The notes beneath the pieces are model-generated. The model searched no databases. It worked only from the letters and a program-made list of their open reading frames with translations, and was not told the origin of the DNA. Below are positions 1 through 12,162 of a stretch of DNA of 64,000 nt, one piece after another. A program made the position numbers and the translations under genes. The stretch comes from Nocardioides sp. zg-DK7169 (GTDB taxonomy: Bacteria > Actinomycetota > Actinomycetes > Propionibacteriales > Nocardioidaceae), in assembly GCF_013155365.1 (NCBI RefSeq), contig NZ_JABJRA010000003.1, positions 248,001-312,000 on the forward strand, read 5' to 3'. Position 1 is the stretch's first letter. Every line of letters starts with the position of its first letter.

Positions 1-27
1 CTCTCGGCCAACGTGCTCACCCCCTGA
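1..27 (+). CDS. possible 3' end of an upstream plus-strand gene
   Basis: Frame 1 is open from the window edge to a TGA at 25-27 and would encode the last eight residues of a protein whose body lies outside the window. It would be convergent with corA, whose stop is 6 bp away. Eight codons cannot identify a product, and an open frame of this length can occur by chance. Confidence 0.25.
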   Translation, partial: LSANVLTP

Positions 28-33
28 GCCGGG

Positions 34-1011
34 TCACAGCCACCCGGAGCGCTTGAACCACACCCACAGCCCGGCCGCGACGCCGACCATCATCACCAGC
101 GCGAACGGGTAGCCGTAGCGCCAGTCGAGCTCCGGCATGTGCTTGAAGTTCATGCCGTAGATCCCGGCGATCAGCGTCGGCACCACCACCAGCGCCGCCC
201 CCGCGGAGATGGTGCGCATGTCGTCGTTCTGCTGCACCGAGATCTGCGCGACGTGCGCGTCGAAGGCCGAGGACAGCAGCTGGTCGAGGTTGTCCACGAC
301 TTCCGCGACCCGGCTGAGGTGGTCGGCGACGTCGCGGAAGTACGGCGCGACGTCGCCGTTGATGCCCGGCACCCGGCCCTCCGCGCAGTCCATCATCGGC
401 TGACGCAGCGGCAGCACGGCCCGCCGGACCTCCGCGATCTCCCGCTTGAGGGTGTAGATCCGCTCGGAGTCGCGGGTGCGCTCGCCGGAGAAGACCGACT
501 GCTCCACCTCGTCGACGTCCTCCTCCAGGGAGCGCCCGACCAGGGTGTAGTCGTCGACGACCTTGTCGCACACCGCGTAGACCACCGCCGCGGGCCCGCG
601 TCCCAGCACGTCGGAGACCTCCTCGAGGTGGGCACGGGTCGAGCTCAGGTCGCCGCCCGCGCCGTGCCGCACCGTCACGACGTACCCCTCACCGACGAAG
701 AGGCTGATCTCGCCGGTCTCGACGGCGTCGTCGGCATCGATGTAGGTCAGCGTCTTGAGCACCAGGAACAGCGACTGGTCGTAGCGCTCCAGCTTGGGCC
801 GCTGGTGGGCCTTGAGCGCGTCCTCGGTGGCGAGCGGGTGGAAGCCCAGCTGGTCGGCGATCTGCTGGAGCTCCTCGGGGGTCGGCTCGTGCAGGCCCAC
901 CCAGATGAAGTCGCCGGGGGCCCGCTCGGCCCGGACCCGCGCGAGGTCGGACGTCGCGAGGGGCGCGGGCGCCCGGACACCATGACGGTAGAGGCCGCTG
1001 TCGACGATCAT
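34..1011 (-). CDS. corA: CorA-family divalent metal (Mg2+/Co2+) channel
   Basis: This 325-residue protein matches the usual CorA length. A long cytoplasmic alpha/beta and helical region is followed by two C-terminal membrane helices (about 265-285 and 300-319). The family's signature YGMNF loop is at about 285-289, and a basic tail ends in FKRSGWL. CorA proteins form pentameric channels that let Mg2+ (or Co2+/Ni2+) enter down the membrane potential. The ATG start is supported by a TAGCGT -10 box 6 bp upstream (1018-1023), consistent with a leaderless transcript. It is divergent from the phosphatase gene at 1065, so the two share a short promoter region. The family call is firm; which ion it carries cannot be read from the sequence. 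Confidence 0.93.
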   Translation of the reverse strand: MIVDSGLYRHGVRAPAPLATSDLARVRAERAPGDFIWVGLHEPTPEELQQIADQLGFHPLATEDALKAHQRPKLERYDQSLFLVLKTLTYIDADDAVETGEISLFVGEGYVVTVRHGAGGDLSSTRAHLEEVSDVLGRGPAAVVYAVCDKVVDDYTLVGRSLEEDVDEVEQSVFSGERTRDSERIYTLKREIAEVRRAVLPLRQPMMDCAEGRVPGINGDVAPYFRDVADHLSRVAEVVDNLDQLLSSAFDAHVAQISVQQNDDMRTISAGAALVVVPTLIAGIYGMNFKHMPELDWRYGYPFALVMMVGVAAGLWVWFKRSGWL

Positions 1012-1017
1012 CCGGAC

Positions 1018-1023
1018 ACGCTA
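1018..1023 (-). promoter_or_regulatory. -10 box of corA (leaderless)
   Basis: TAGCGT on the minus strand lies 6 bp before the corA ATG, in the shared corA/phosphatase intergenic region. No convincing -35 is visible. Confidence 0.5.
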
Positions 1024-1051
1024 ACCGCGCGGCCGGTCCGGTACACCCGGC

Positions 1052-1057
1052 TAGAGT
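1052..1057 (+). promoter_or_regulatory. -10 box of the histidine phosphatase gene (leaderless)
   Basis: TAGAGT sits 7 bp before the ATG at 1065, on the strand opposite to the corA -10 box 29 bp away. Confidence 0.5.
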
Positions 1058-1064
1058 CCGCGCC

Positions 1065-1796
1065 ATGGCCACCCTCATCCTCGTGCGGCACGGGCGCACC
1101 ACCGCCAACGCCTCCGGCACGCTCGCCGGACGTACGCCGGGGGTCCGGCTGGACAGCACCGGTCAGCAGCAGGTCGCCCGCGCCGGCGCCCGGCTGGCGC
1201 AGGTGCCGCTCGCCCTGGTGGTGACCAGCCCGTTGGAGCGCTGCCGCCAGACCACCCGCGCGCTGCTCGCCGGGCGCGAGGACGAGCCGCCGGTGGTCAC
1301 CGACCGCGGGATCACCGAGTGCGACTACGGGGAGTGGCAGGGCCGCGCGATCAAGGACCTCGCCGGCGAGAAGCTGTGGAAGGTCGTCCAGACCCAGCCC
1401 TCCGCCGCGGCGTTCCCGGGCGGGGAGACGATGACCGCGATGCAGGCCCGCTCGGTCGCGACCGTACGACGCCGCGACGCCGAGGTCGAGCGTGAGCACG
1501 GGCCGCACGCGGTGTGGGTCGCGGTCAGCCACGGCGACATCATCAAGTCGGTGCTGGCCGACGCGCTGGGCATGCACCTGGACCTGTTCCAGCGCCTCCA
1601 CGTCGACCCGGCCTCGATCTCGATCGTGCGCTACACCGAGTCGCGCCCCTACGTGCTCGCGACCAACTCCCACGAGGGCGACCTGTCCTGGCTGCGCCCG
1701 CCGGCCGACACGGGCACCGAGACCCCGGCCGCGGACACCGACGCGGTCGTCGGCGGCGGCGCGGGCCCCGCGCCTGCCGGTGCGGCAGGGTCCTAG
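1065..1796 (+). CDS. histidine phosphatase family protein (MSMEG_4193/TIGR03848 type)
   Basis: A 243-residue protein of the phosphoglycerate-mutase-like superfamily. The phospho-histidine motif RHG is at residues 8-10, followed by TTAN. TSPLERCRQT provides the second arginine, a glutamate stands in ITECDYGEW, and the second catalytic histidine is in AVSHGD. It is the first of three genes (this, DUF3090 and an SCO1664-type kinase-like protein) that stay together just before mshC in many actinobacteria, which identifies the MSMEG_4193 subgroup; its substrate is unknown. The C-terminal 25 residues are low-complexity Ala/Gly/Thr. The TAG stop forms the first half of the -10 box of the next gene. 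Confidence 0.85.
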   Translation: MATLILVRHGRTTANASGTLAGRTPGVRLDSTGQQQVARAGARLAQVPLALVVTSPLERCRQTTRALLAGREDEPPVVTDRGITECDYGEWQGRAIKDLAGEKLWKVVQTQPSAAAFPGGETMTAMQARSVATVRRRDAEVEREHGPHAVWVAVSHGDIIKSVLADALGMHLDLFQRLHVDPASISIVRYTESRPYVLATNSHEGDLSWLRPPADTGTETPAADTDAVVGGGAGPAPAGAAGS

Positions 1797-1799
1797 GCT
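1794..1799 (+). promoter_or_regulatory. -10 box of the DUF3090 gene, overlapping the preceding stop codon
   Basis: TAGGCT lies 6 bp before the ATG at 1806. Its first three bases are the stop codon of the upstream phosphatase gene, so an internal promoter has no separate spacer DNA. Confidence 0.5.
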
Positions 1800-1805
1800 G
1801 GGCGC

Positions 1806-2381
1806 ATGGCCCTCGTCCACTCCTTCGATCCGCCGGAGCGCTTCGTGACCGGCACCGTCGGCGCGCCCGGCTCCCGCACCTTCTACCTCCAGGCCCGCAG
1901 CGGCACCCGGATCGTCTCCGTCGCCGTCGAGAAGCAGCAGGTCGCCGCGCTCGCGGAGCGGGTCGACGAGCTGCTCGACGAGGTCATGGCCACCGAGCCC
2001 AGCAGCGCCGTCGTACCCGCCGTGGCACCGTTCGACCTGGTCGACAGCGACCCCCTCGACCAGCCAGTCGAGGAGGAGTTCCGCGCCGGCACCATGACCC
2101 TGTCGTGGGACCCGGGCGACGAGCGCGTGGTCATCGAGGTGTTCCCGTTCAGCGAGGCCGCCATCGTCGCCCCCGACCAGGTCGACGAGAACATCGTGGA
2201 GCCGGAGCCGGAGGAGGTGCTGCTGGTGCGCCTGGCGCCCGGCTACGCACGCGCCTTCGTGCAGCGCAGCGCCCAGGTGCTCGACGCCGGCCGGCCGGCC
2301 TGCCCGTTCTGCGGCAACCCGATCGACGTCGACGGCCACCTGTGCGTGCGCGCCAACGGCTTCAAGCGCCGCGACCCGTGA
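1806..2381 (+). CDS. DUF3090 (TIGR03847) conserved protein
   Basis: A 191-residue soluble protein beginning MALVHSFDPPERFVTGTVG, typical of the DUF3090 family. Near the C terminus is a CPFCGNPID motif that pairs with a downstream CVRANGF to suggest a small metal-binding knuckle, and the protein ends in a basic NGFKRRDP tail. The function is unknown in the family. It is followed after 16 bp by the SCO1664-type gene, and the two are probably co-transcribed. The fixed association with mshC suggests, but does not prove, a link to thiol or redox physiology. Confidence 0.85.
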   Translation: MALVHSFDPPERFVTGTVGAPGSRTFYLQARSGTRIVSVAVEKQQVAALAERVDELLDEVMATEPSSAVVPAVAPFDLVDSDPLDQPVEEEFRAGTMTLSWDPGDERVVIEVFPFSEAAIVAPDQVDENIVEPEPEEVLLVRLAPGYARAFVQRSAQVLDAGRPACPFCGNPIDVDGHLCVRANGFKRRDP

Positions 2382-2397
2382 CCGGCTGCCACGGCTG

Positions 2398-3165
2398 ATG
2401 GAGGCGCTCCCGGACCTGCTCGGCGACGAGCTGGTGCTGCACGGCCGGATCATGCCGGCCTCCAACGCGACGTTCCTGGGCGCCGTCGGCGAGCACCGCG
2501 TCGTCTACAAGCCGATCTCGGGGGAGCGCCCGTTGTGGGACTTCCCCGGCGCCGTGCTGGCGCACCGCGAGCTCGCGGCGTACCTCGTCTCCGAGGAGCT
2601 GGGCTGGAACATCGTGCCGCGCACCTGGCTGCGCGACGGCCCGCACGGCCCCGGGATGGTGCAGTCGTGGGAGGAGCCCGACGACGACCAGGAGCCGGTG
2701 ACCCTGGTCCGCGCCGGCGCGATCCCGCCGGGCTTCCTGCGCGTCTTCGACGGCATCGACGGCCTCGACCAGCCGGTCTCCCTGGTCCACGAGGACTCCG
2801 CCCCGCTGCGCCGGATGGCGGTCTTCGACGTGGTGATCAACAACGCCGACCGCAAGGGCGGGCACGTGCTGGCGATGCCGTCGGGCCACCGCTACGGCGT
2901 CGACCACGGCATCGCGTTCCACCACGAGCCCAAGCTCCGCACGGTGCTGTGGGGCTGGACCGGCGAGCCGCTCACCGACGAGGAGCTCGACGCCGTACGC
3001 CGTCTGGAGGACGCCGTCCGCGGGACGCTGGGCGAAGCGCTCGCCCCGCTGCTCGACGACGACGAGATCGAGATCCTCGCCCGGCGCTGCCGCCGGCTGG
3101 TGTCCGCGGGGGTGATGCCGGCGCCCCGCGGGGAGTCCCCGGCCATCCCGTGGCCGCCCTTCTGA
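2398..3165 (+). CDS. SCO1664-family (TIGR03843) PI3/4-kinase-like protein
   Basis: A 255-residue protein with a degenerate phosphoinositide-kinase-like fold. [15 protein letters not shown] resembles the nucleotide-binding lysine region. [18 protein letters not shown] resembles the catalytic loop with an Asp-Asn-Asp arrangement, and YGVDHGIAF a metal-binding DxG segment. The family is conserved beside DUF3090 and the MSMEG_4193 phosphatase, but no substrate is established. The start is ATG at 2398. A GTG at 2378 is excluded because its frame stops within seven codons. Confidence 0.82.
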   Translation: MEALPDLLGDELVLHGRIMPASNATFLGAVGEHRVVYKPISGERPLWDFPGAVLAHRELAAYLVSEELGWNIVPRTWLRDGPHGPGMVQSWEEPDDDQEPVTLVRAGAIPPGFLRVFDGIDGLDQPVSLVHEDSAPLRRMAVFDVVINNADRKGGHVLAMPSGHRYGVDHGIAFHHEPKLRTVLWGWTGEPLTDEELDAVRRLEDAVRGTLGEALAPLLDDDEIEILARRCRRLVSAGVMPAPRGESPAIPWPPF

Positions 3166-3175
3166 GCCCGCCCAC

Positions 3176-3181
3176 TACAGT
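3176..3181 (+). promoter_or_regulatory. -10 box of mshC (leaderless)
   Basis: TACAGT is 7 bp before the mshC ATG and begins 10 bp after the preceding stop codon. Confidence 0.5.
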
Positions 3182-3188
3182 TCACCGC

Positions 3189-4427
3189 ATGCGCGCCTGG
3201 TCCTCCCCGGAGATCCCGACCCTGCCCATCCAGGGCCCGCCGGTCACCCTCCACAACACCGCCACGGGCGGTCCGGTGACCACGCGGCCCGACGGCGCCG
3301 CCCGGCTCTACGTCTGCGGGATCACGCCGTACGACGCCACGCACCTCGGGCACGCCGCGACGTACCTCGGCTTCGACCTGCTCAACCGGGCCTGGCGCAA
3401 CGCCGGGCACGAGGTCAGCTACGTGCAGAACGTCACCGACGTCGACGACCCGCTGCTGGAGCGCGCCGAGAAGGTGAAGGTCGACTGGGTCGAGCTCGCC
3501 GAGCGCGAGACCGAGCTGTTCCGCCAGGACATGACCGCGCTGCGCGTCATCGCCCCGGCCCACTACATCGGGGCCGTCGAGTCGATCCCGCTGGTGATCC
3601 GCCTCATCGAGCGCCTCCAGGCCGCCGGCGCGGTCTACCGCGTCGAGGACGACCTGTACATGTCGGTGACCGCCGACCCCGCCTTCGGCGAGGAGTCCGG
3701 GCTGTCGCGCGAGGAGATGCTGCGCATCTTCCCCGAGCGCGGCGGCGACCCCGACCGTCCCGGCAAGAAGGACCCCCTCGACTGCGTCGTGTGGCGCGGC
3801 GAGCGTCCCGGCGAGCCGGCCTGGCCCAGCCCCTTCGGCCCCGGTCGCCCCGGCTGGCACATCGAGTGCACCGCGATCGCGCTGGAGCACCTCGGTGCCG
3901 CCTTCGACGTCCAGGGCGGCGGCAGCGACCTGGTCTTCCCGCACCACGAGATGTGCGCGGGCCACGCGCAGGTCGCGGACCCCGCGCACCGCTTCGCGCA
4001 GGTCTACGCCCACGCCGGCATGGTCGCCTACGACGGCGAGAAGATGTCGAAGTCGCGCGGCAACCTGGTCTTCGTCTCCGCGCTGCGCAACAGCGACGTC
4101 GACCCGATGGCGATCCGCCTGGCGCTGCTGCGCCACCACTACCGCAGCGACTGGGAGTGGACCGACGCCGAGCTCTGGAACGCCGTCGACACCCTCGCCG
4201 ACTGGCGCCGTGCCCTGGCACTCGGTGCCGGCGCCCCCGCCGAGCCGGTCGTGCGCGAGGTCCTCGCGGCCTGCGCCGACGACCTGGACGCCCCCCGCGC
4301 CCTCGCCGCCGTGGACGCCTGGGTGCGCGCCACCCTCGGCACCGACGGCCTCGCCGACACCAGCGACCCCGACGCCGCCCACACGGTCTACACCGCCCTC
4401 GACGCCGCCCTCGGCCTGGCGCTCTGA
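3189..4427 (+). CDS. mshC: L-cysteine:1D-myo-inositol 2-amino-2-deoxy-alpha-D-glucopyranoside ligase (mycothiol synthesis)
   Basis: This 412-residue protein ligates cysteine to GlcN-Ins with ATP, the third dedicated step of mycothiol synthesis. It has a class I cysteinyl-tRNA synthetase core: zinc cysteine in [16 protein letters not shown] (which also holds the HIGH-like motif), a [10 protein letters not shown] zinc segment, HHEMC, and the KMSKS loop in [10 protein letters not shown]. It is MshC and not CysS because it starts [13 protein letters not shown], is about 50 residues shorter, lacks the long anticodon-binding C terminus and has THLGHA for the HIGH motif. Its position after the DUF3090 trio is the standard mshC context. 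A 59-bp palindrome begins 37 bp after its stop. Confidence 0.95.
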   Translation: MRAWSSPEIPTLPIQGPPVTLHNTATGGPVTTRPDGAARLYVCGITPYDATHLGHAATYLGFDLLNRAWRNAGHEVSYVQNVTDVDDPLLERAEKVKVDWVELAERETELFRQDMTALRVIAPAHYIGAVESIPLVIRLIERLQAAGAVYRVEDDLYMSVTADPAFGEESGLSREEMLRIFPERGGDPDRPGKKDPLDCVVWRGERPGEPAWPSPFGPGRPGWHIECTAIALEHLGAAFDVQGGGSDLVFPHHEMCAGHAQVADPAHRFAQVYAHAGMVAYDGEKMSKSRGNLVFVSALRNSDVDPMAIRLALLRHHYRSDWEWTDAELWNAVDTLADWRRALALGAGAPAEPVVREVLAACADDLDAPRALAAVDAWVRATLGTDGLADTSDPDAAHTVYTALDAALGLAL

Positions 4428-4464
4428 CGCCGGGCGGGCGCCCGCGTCGGGGCGCCTGGGTGCA

Positions 4465-4523
4465 ACGTTTGGTCCCCAACGACAACGAAACCGCCCCGGA
4501 AGCTGTCGTTTGGGACCAAACGA
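4465..4523 (+). repeat. 59-bp palindromic element, copy 1
   Basis: The left arm (4465-4483) is ACGTTTGGTCCCCAACGAC. The right arm (4505-4523) is its reverse complement with two changes (TTTGGGACC for TTGGGGACC, and a terminal A). The 21-nt loop starts AACGAAACCG. It lies between the convergent genes mshC (stop 37 bp away) and the PAC2 gene (stop 30 bp away), where it could act as a two-way terminator. No U-tract follows. Confidence 0.95.
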
Positions 4524-4553
4524 CGACCTCCGGGGGCAGCGCCGCCGGCAGCG

Positions 4554-5405
4554 TCAGTCGTCCCCGCCCTGGCGGCGCTTGAGGTACCGCTCGAACTCCC
4601 GCGCGATCGCCTCACCGGTCGCCTCGGGCAGGTCGGTGGTGTCGCGGGTCTCCTCCAGGGAGCGGACGTAGTCGGCGATGTCCTCGTCCTCCTCGGCGAG
4701 CTCGTCGACCCCGCGCTCCCAGGCGCGGGCGTCCTCGGGGAGGTCGCCGAGCGGGATGCTGACCTCGAGCAGGTCCTCCAGCTGGCGCACCAGCGCGAGC
4801 GTCGCCTTGGGGCACGGCGGCTGCGCGACGTAGTGGGGGACCGCCGCCCAGTACGACACGGCCGGGACGTCGAGGAGCACGCAGGCGTCCTGGAAGACCC
4901 CGACGATGCCGGTCGGTCCCTCGTACGTCGACTGCTCGAGGCGCAGCCGGTCGACCAGCTCGGGCTCGGTCGCCGTACCGGTGACGGGGATGGAGCGGGT
5001 GTGCGGGGCGTCGGCGAGCAGCGCGCCGAGGGTGATCACCAGCTCGCCGCCGAGCTCGTCGCAGGCGGCGAGCAGCTCGGCGCAGAACTGGCGCCAGCGC
5101 ATGTTGGGCTCGATGCCGCGGATCAGGATGACGTCGCGGTCCAGGTCCGGGGGAGAGGCGACCGCGATCCGGGTGGTGGGCCAGCTGACCCGGCGGTGCC
5201 CGTTGGCGTCGGTGCCGATCACGGGGCGGTTGACCTGGAAGTCGTAGAACTCCTCGGGGTCGATCGCCCCCACCACCCGCGCGCCCCACACGTCGATCAG
5301 GTGGTCGACGACGGAGGATGCCGCGTCGGCAGCGTCGTTCCACCCCTCGAAGGCGGCGATCACCACCGGGGCGACGAGGTCGGGCAGCTCATCGATCTCG
5401 ATCAC
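4554..5405 (-). CDS. PAC2-family protein (proteasome-assembly-chaperone-like)
   Basis: A 283-residue soluble protein with the PAC2 fold. [14 protein letters not shown] near the N terminus and [15 protein letters not shown] are characteristic of the actinobacterial family. PAC2 domains take their name from eukaryotic 20S assembly chaperones. In actinobacteria the gene usually lies between mshC and metH in the proteasome neighbourhood, yet a role in prokaryotic proteasome assembly is not demonstrated. The C terminus (about 230-283) is acidic, then basic. The GTG start at 5405 is supported by TAGGCT 6 bp upstream (5412-5417). Confidence 0.88.
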   Translation of the reverse strand: MIEIDELPDLVAPVVIAAFEGWNDAADAASSVVDHLIDVWGARVVGAIDPEEFYDFQVNRPVIGTDANGHRRVSWPTTRIAVASPPDLDRDVILIRGIEPNMRWRQFCAELLAACDELGGELVITLGALLADAPHTRSIPVTGTATEPELVDRLRLEQSTYEGPTGIVGVFQDACVLLDVPAVSYWAAVPHYVAQPPCPKATLALVRQLEDLLEVSIPLGDLPEDARAWERGVDELAEEDEDIADYVRSLEETRDTTDLPEATGEAIAREFERYLKRRQGGDD

Positions 5406-5411
5406 CCACCC

Positions 5412-5417
5412 AGCCTA
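5412..5417 (-). promoter_or_regulatory. -10 box of the PAC2 gene (leaderless)
   Basis: TAGGCT on the minus strand is 6 bp before the GTG start. The PAC2 and metH promoters share the 141-bp divergent region 5406-5546. Confidence 0.5.
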
Positions 5418-5511
5418 GTCAGGAGCGGCGATTTCGCCGCCGCGCCGGCCCGGTGTCACGATCTGGTCTGTTCGTCCAGCACGTGGACATACCTTCTTAC
5501 GCTGGAGGACC

Positions 5512-5529
5512 GGCCGGGACCCACCGGCC
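5512..5529 (+). promoter_or_regulatory. small hairpin in the metH leader
   Basis: GGCCGG and CCGGCC form a perfect 6-bp stem with a 6-nt loop, ending just before the metH ribosome-binding site. It could modulate translation. It is far too small for a cobalamin or classical SAM riboswitch, and no such consensus is visible. Confidence 0.25.
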
Positions 5530-5546
5530 TCTCGAGAGGAGTCACG

Positions 5547-9279
<3,733 letters not shown>

Positions 9280-9287
<8 letters not shown>

Positions 9288-10035
9288 GCCGGACGACGAG
9301 CGCCGACGGGCCGAGGACGCACGTTTGGTCCCCAACGACAACGAAACCGGCCGAAACGATGTCGTTGGGGACCAAACGTCGCTGCCCGCGGCGGTCCTGT
9401 GGGACATGGACGGCACCCTCGTCGACACCGAGCCGGCCTGGGTGGCGGCGGAGACGGCGCTGGCGCACCGGCACGGGGCGGAGTGGACCGAGGCCGACGG
9501 GCTCAGCCTGGTCGGCAACAGCCTGCTGACCTCGGCCGGCTACATCCGCGAGCGGATGGGCCTGGACCTCACCCCGGAGGAGATCGTCGAGGAGCTGCTC
9601 GACGGTGTCGTCGCCAGCGTGCGCGAGTCGGTGCCGTGGCGCCCGGGGGCGCGCGAGCTTCTCGAGGAGCTGCACGCGCGCGGCGTCCCGTGCGCGCTGG
9701 TCACGATGTCCTACGAGCGGCTGGTGGCGCCGATCCTGGGGCACCTGCCCGCGGACACCTTCGACGTGGTGATCACCGGCGACAAGGTGAGCTACGGCAA
9801 GCCGCACCCGGAGCCGTACCTCTCCGCGGCCGCGGCGCTCGGGCTCGACCCGGCGGACTGCGTCGCGATCGAGGACTCCTCGACCGGGGCGACCTCGGCG
9901 GAGGCCGCGGGGTGCACCGTGCTCGTCGTGCAGAACCACGTCGCCGTGCCGCCCGGTCCGCGCCGGGTGTTCCGCGACTCGCTCACCGAGCTCGACGGCC
10001 CCGCCCTCGCCCGCCTTCAGTCCGAGCTGGGCTGA
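9280..10035 (+). CDS. HAD-superfamily hydrolase (beta-phosphoglucomutase-like) carrying an in-frame palindrome
   Basis: A 251-residue HAD hydrolase. Motif I is [12 protein letters not shown] (the DxD nucleophile), motif II is in VTMSY, motif III lysine in [14 protein letters not shown], and motif IV in [17 protein letters not shown] helical cap (about 50-120) places it with phosphoglucomutase/phosphoglycolate-phosphatase-like enzymes; the substrate is unknown. The only ATG before motif I is at 9280, overlapping the metH stop. Residues about 15-33 are then translated from the 59-bp palindrome (RLVPNDNET to VVGDQT) and join directly to [11 protein letters not shown]. The alternative is a TTG inside the element. 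The family normally begins almost at motif I, so the extra segment looks like an insertion that kept the frame. Confidence 0.88.
9321..9379 (+). repeat. 59-bp palindromic element, copy 2, inside the HAD coding sequence
   Basis: The 19-nt arms at 9321-9339 and 9361-9379 are perfect reverse complements. The loop is AACGAAACCGGCCGAAACGAT-type, 21 nt. It starts 33 bp after the metH stop and is read in frame by the HAD gene that starts at 9280. Confidence 0.95.
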
Positions 10036-10910
10036 ACCGGCTCGACGAGCACCCGCTCCTCGGCGACGACCGGCAGCGGCGGGGGAGTGCCGCCGTACGC
10101 CGGGCAGATGGCCTGGTGCGCGCACCAGGCACACAGCCGGCTGCGGTTCGGGCGCCAGTCGCCGGTCTCGCCGGCCTCCCGGATCGCGCGCCAGACCGCC
10201 TCGACCTTGCGCTCGGTGGCGCGCAGGTCCTGCTCGTCGGGGACGTAGCGCAGGATCTCGCCGCTGCCGAGGTAGATCAGCTGCAGCATCGCCGGCATCA
10301 CGCCGCGGGCGCGCCACACGACCAAGGCGTAGAACTTCATCTGGAACAGGGCCTTGGCCTCGTAGTCCGGCCCCGGCGCCTTCCCGGTCTTGTAGTCCAC
10401 CAGCCGGATCGCCCCGTCCGGCGCGACGTCCACGCGGTCGATGAAGCCGCGCAGCAGCAGCCGGGAGTCCAGCAGCGTCTCGACGTAGAGCTCGCGCTCG
10501 GCGGGCTCGAGGCGGCGGGGGTCCTCGAGGGTGAAGTACCGCTCCAGGACGCTGCGGCACGAGGCCAGCCAGGGCGCCAGCGCGGGCCCCTCGGCGCCGA
10601 AGAGCGCACGCAGCTCCGGCTCGGTCGCGCAGATCTGCTCCCACGACGGCTCCAGGAGCTCCTGCGCGCGCTCCGGCGTCCGCTCGGGTGCGGGAAGCTC
10701 GAAGATGTCCTCGAGCACCTTGTGCACCAGCGTGCCGCGCACCGCATCGGGCGACGGCGGCTCCGGCAGCCGGTCCACCGTGCGGAAGCGGTAGAGCAGC
10801 GGACAGGTCAGGAAGTCGCCCGCACGGCTGGGGGAGAGCGCGCCGAGGACGTCGACCCCGTCGACCGGGGTCGAGTGCCTGTCGGCCGGCGACGCGGGCA
10901 GCTCCTCCAC
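10017..10910 (-). CDS. RecB-family PD-(D/E)XK exonuclease with Fe-S-type cysteine cluster
   Basis: A 297-residue protein of the RecB-like nuclease family (Cas4/AddB C-terminal type). LSPSRAGDFLTCPLLYRF opens the domain with the first cluster cysteine. LVHKVLE holds a conserved histidine, and LLLRGFIDRVDVAPDG..RLVDYKTGK supplies the catalytic Asp, Asp and Lys. C-terminal CAWCAHQAICPAY supplies three further cysteines, a pattern that binds a 4Fe-4S cluster in this family. The frame is open further upstream, but the GTG at 10910 is chosen because TAGTGT lies 7 bp before it. It is convergent with the HAD gene (19-bp overlap) and divergent from the M50 protease gene. The same gene sits beside trmI in mycobacteria; its role is presumably DNA repair or end processing. 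Confidence 0.85.
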   Translation of the reverse strand: MEELPASPADRHSTPVDGVDVLGALSPSRAGDFLTCPLLYRFRTVDRLPEPPSPDAVRGTLVHKVLEDIFELPAPERTPERAQELLEPSWEQICATEPELRALFGAEGPALAPWLASCRSVLERYFTLEDPRRLEPAERELYVETLLDSRLLLRGFIDRVDVAPDGAIRLVDYKTGKAPGPDYEAKALFQMKFYALVVWRARGVMPAMLQLIYLGSGEILRYVPDEQDLRATERKVEAVWRAIREAGETGDWRPNRSRLCAWCAHQAICPAYGGTPPPLPVVAEERVLVEPVQPSSD

Positions 10911-10917
10911 GCCCAGG

Positions 10918-10923
10918 ACACTA
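10918..10923 (-). promoter_or_regulatory. -10 box that fixes the RecB-like gene start
   Basis: TAGTGT on the minus strand is 7 bp before the GTG at 10910, supporting this start over the longer open frame. Confidence 0.5.
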
Positions 10924-10972
10924 GGCGACCGCGCCGACAGTCCCGTCCGCCGCCCGACTGGCAGCCGTCGGA

Positions 10973-10978
10973 TAGCGT
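10973..10978 (+). promoter_or_regulatory. -10 box of the M50 protease gene (leaderless)
   Basis: TAGCGT is 6 bp before the GTG at 10985. The 74-bp gap between the divergent RecB-like and M50 genes holds both promoters. Confidence 0.5.
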
Positions 10979-10984
10979 CAAGGC

Positions 10985-12151
10985 GTGGCCGATCATCCCG
11001 ACCCTCCTCCGAGCAACGCCCCGACCCGCTCCCCGGCCCGCCCAACTGGGACGTTCAAGGTCGGCACCGTCGCCGGGAGCGACGTCCTCGTCTCCTCGAC
11101 CTGGTTCATCGTCGCCGCGCTGATCGCGCTCGTGCTGGCGCCCGCCGTCGACGAGGTGCAGCCCGGGCTGGGCGCGCTGAAGTACGTCGCCGGCGTGGCC
11201 TTCGCCGTCGTCCTGTACGGCTCGGTGCTGCTGCACGAGGCCTCGCACGCGGTGATGGCCAAGCACTACGGCTTCCGGGTCACCTCGATCACCCTGCACT
11301 TCCTCGGCGGCATGACCGCGATCGAGGGTGAGGCCCGCACCCCGCGCCAGGAGTTCTGGATCGCCGTGGTCGGGCCGCTCACCTCGATCGCCGTCGGCCT
11401 GGCCGCCGGCGCGCTGTGGTTCGTGGTCCCCGGCGGGCTGATCGGGATGGCCGTCGGCGGCCTGGCCAGTGCCAACCTGCTCGTCGGCGTGCTCAACCTG
11501 ATCCCCGGCCTGCCGCTGGACGGCGGCCGGGTGCTGAAGGCCGCGGTCTGGCAGCTGACCGGCAACCGCCACAAGGGCGGCATCGCCGCCGGCTGGGGCG
11601 GCCGGGTCACCGCCGCGCTGATCCTGCTGTGGCCGGTCGCCCTGGAGGTCCTCTTCGGCATCGAGCCGCAGATCGTGGACTTCATCCTGGCCTTCATCAT
11701 CGGCCTGTTCCTGTGGACCGGCGCCTCCGCCTCGATCGCGACCAGCCGCGTCCGCGCGCGCCTGCCGCGGCTGCGGCCCCGCCCGCTCGCGCGGCGCAGC
11801 GTGATGGTGCCCGAGGACCTGCCGCTCGCCGAGGCGGTACGCCGCGCGCAGGCCGCGCAGGCCGGGGGCGTGGTCACGGTGGCCCCCAACGGCGAGCCCG
11901 TCGGGCTGGTCAACGAGGCCGCGCTCCTCGCCGTACCGGAGGAGCGGCGCCCCTGGGTGCCGGTCTCCTCGGTCGCGCGCACCCTCGAGCCGGGCCTGCG
12001 CCTGGACGCCGACATCGACGGCGAGCAGCTGCTCGCCGCCATCAACCGGACCCCGGCCACGGAGTACCTGCTCGTCGAGCCCGACGGCTCGGTGTACGGC
12101 GTACTGGTCACTGCCGACGTCGAGGCGGCGTTCCAGCGGGCCGCACACTAA
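10985..12151 (+). CDS. site-2-protease-type zinc metalloprotease (M50B) with CBS domains
   Basis: A 388-residue membrane protein. Hydrophobic helices fill residues about 30-265. The zinc site is LLHEASHAVMAKHYG (HEASH pattern), and the second motif, NLIPGLPLDGGRVLKA, supplies the third ligand. Such enzymes cut substrates within the membrane, often anti-sigma factors or signalling proteins. The C-terminal 120 residues fit a pair of CBS-like modules that may sense nucleotides. The start is GTG with a -10 box 6 bp upstream. trmI begins 11 bp after the stop, as in related genomes. The target of this protease is not deducible. Confidence 0.9.
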   Translation: MADHPDPPPSNAPTRSPARPTGTFKVGTVAGSDVLVSSTWFIVAALIALVLAPAVDEVQPGLGALKYVAGVAFAVVLYGSVLLHEASHAVMAKHYGFRVTSITLHFLGGMTAIEGEARTPRQEFWIAVVGPLTSIAVGLAAGALWFVVPGGLIGMAVGGLASANLLVGVLNLIPGLPLDGGRVLKAAVWQLTGNRHKGGIAAGWGGRVTAALILLWPVALEVLFGIEPQIVDFILAFIIGLFLWTGASASIATSRVRARLPRLRPRPLARRSVMVPEDLPLAEAVRRAQAAQAGGVVTVAPNGEPVGLVNEAALLAVPEERRPWVPVSSVARTLEPGLRLDADIDGEQLLAAINRTPATEYLLVEPDGSVYGVLVTADVEAAFQRAAH

Positions 12152-12162
12152 AGTGGCTGCCC

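Noticed and set aside
3189-4427. Annotation as cysteinyl-tRNA synthetase
   Set aside because: N terminus, length, HIGH-motif variant and neighbours identify MshC.
5406-5546. Cobalamin or SAM riboswitch in front of metH
   Set aside because: The leader is too short and lacks the conserved boxes; only a 6-bp hairpin is present.
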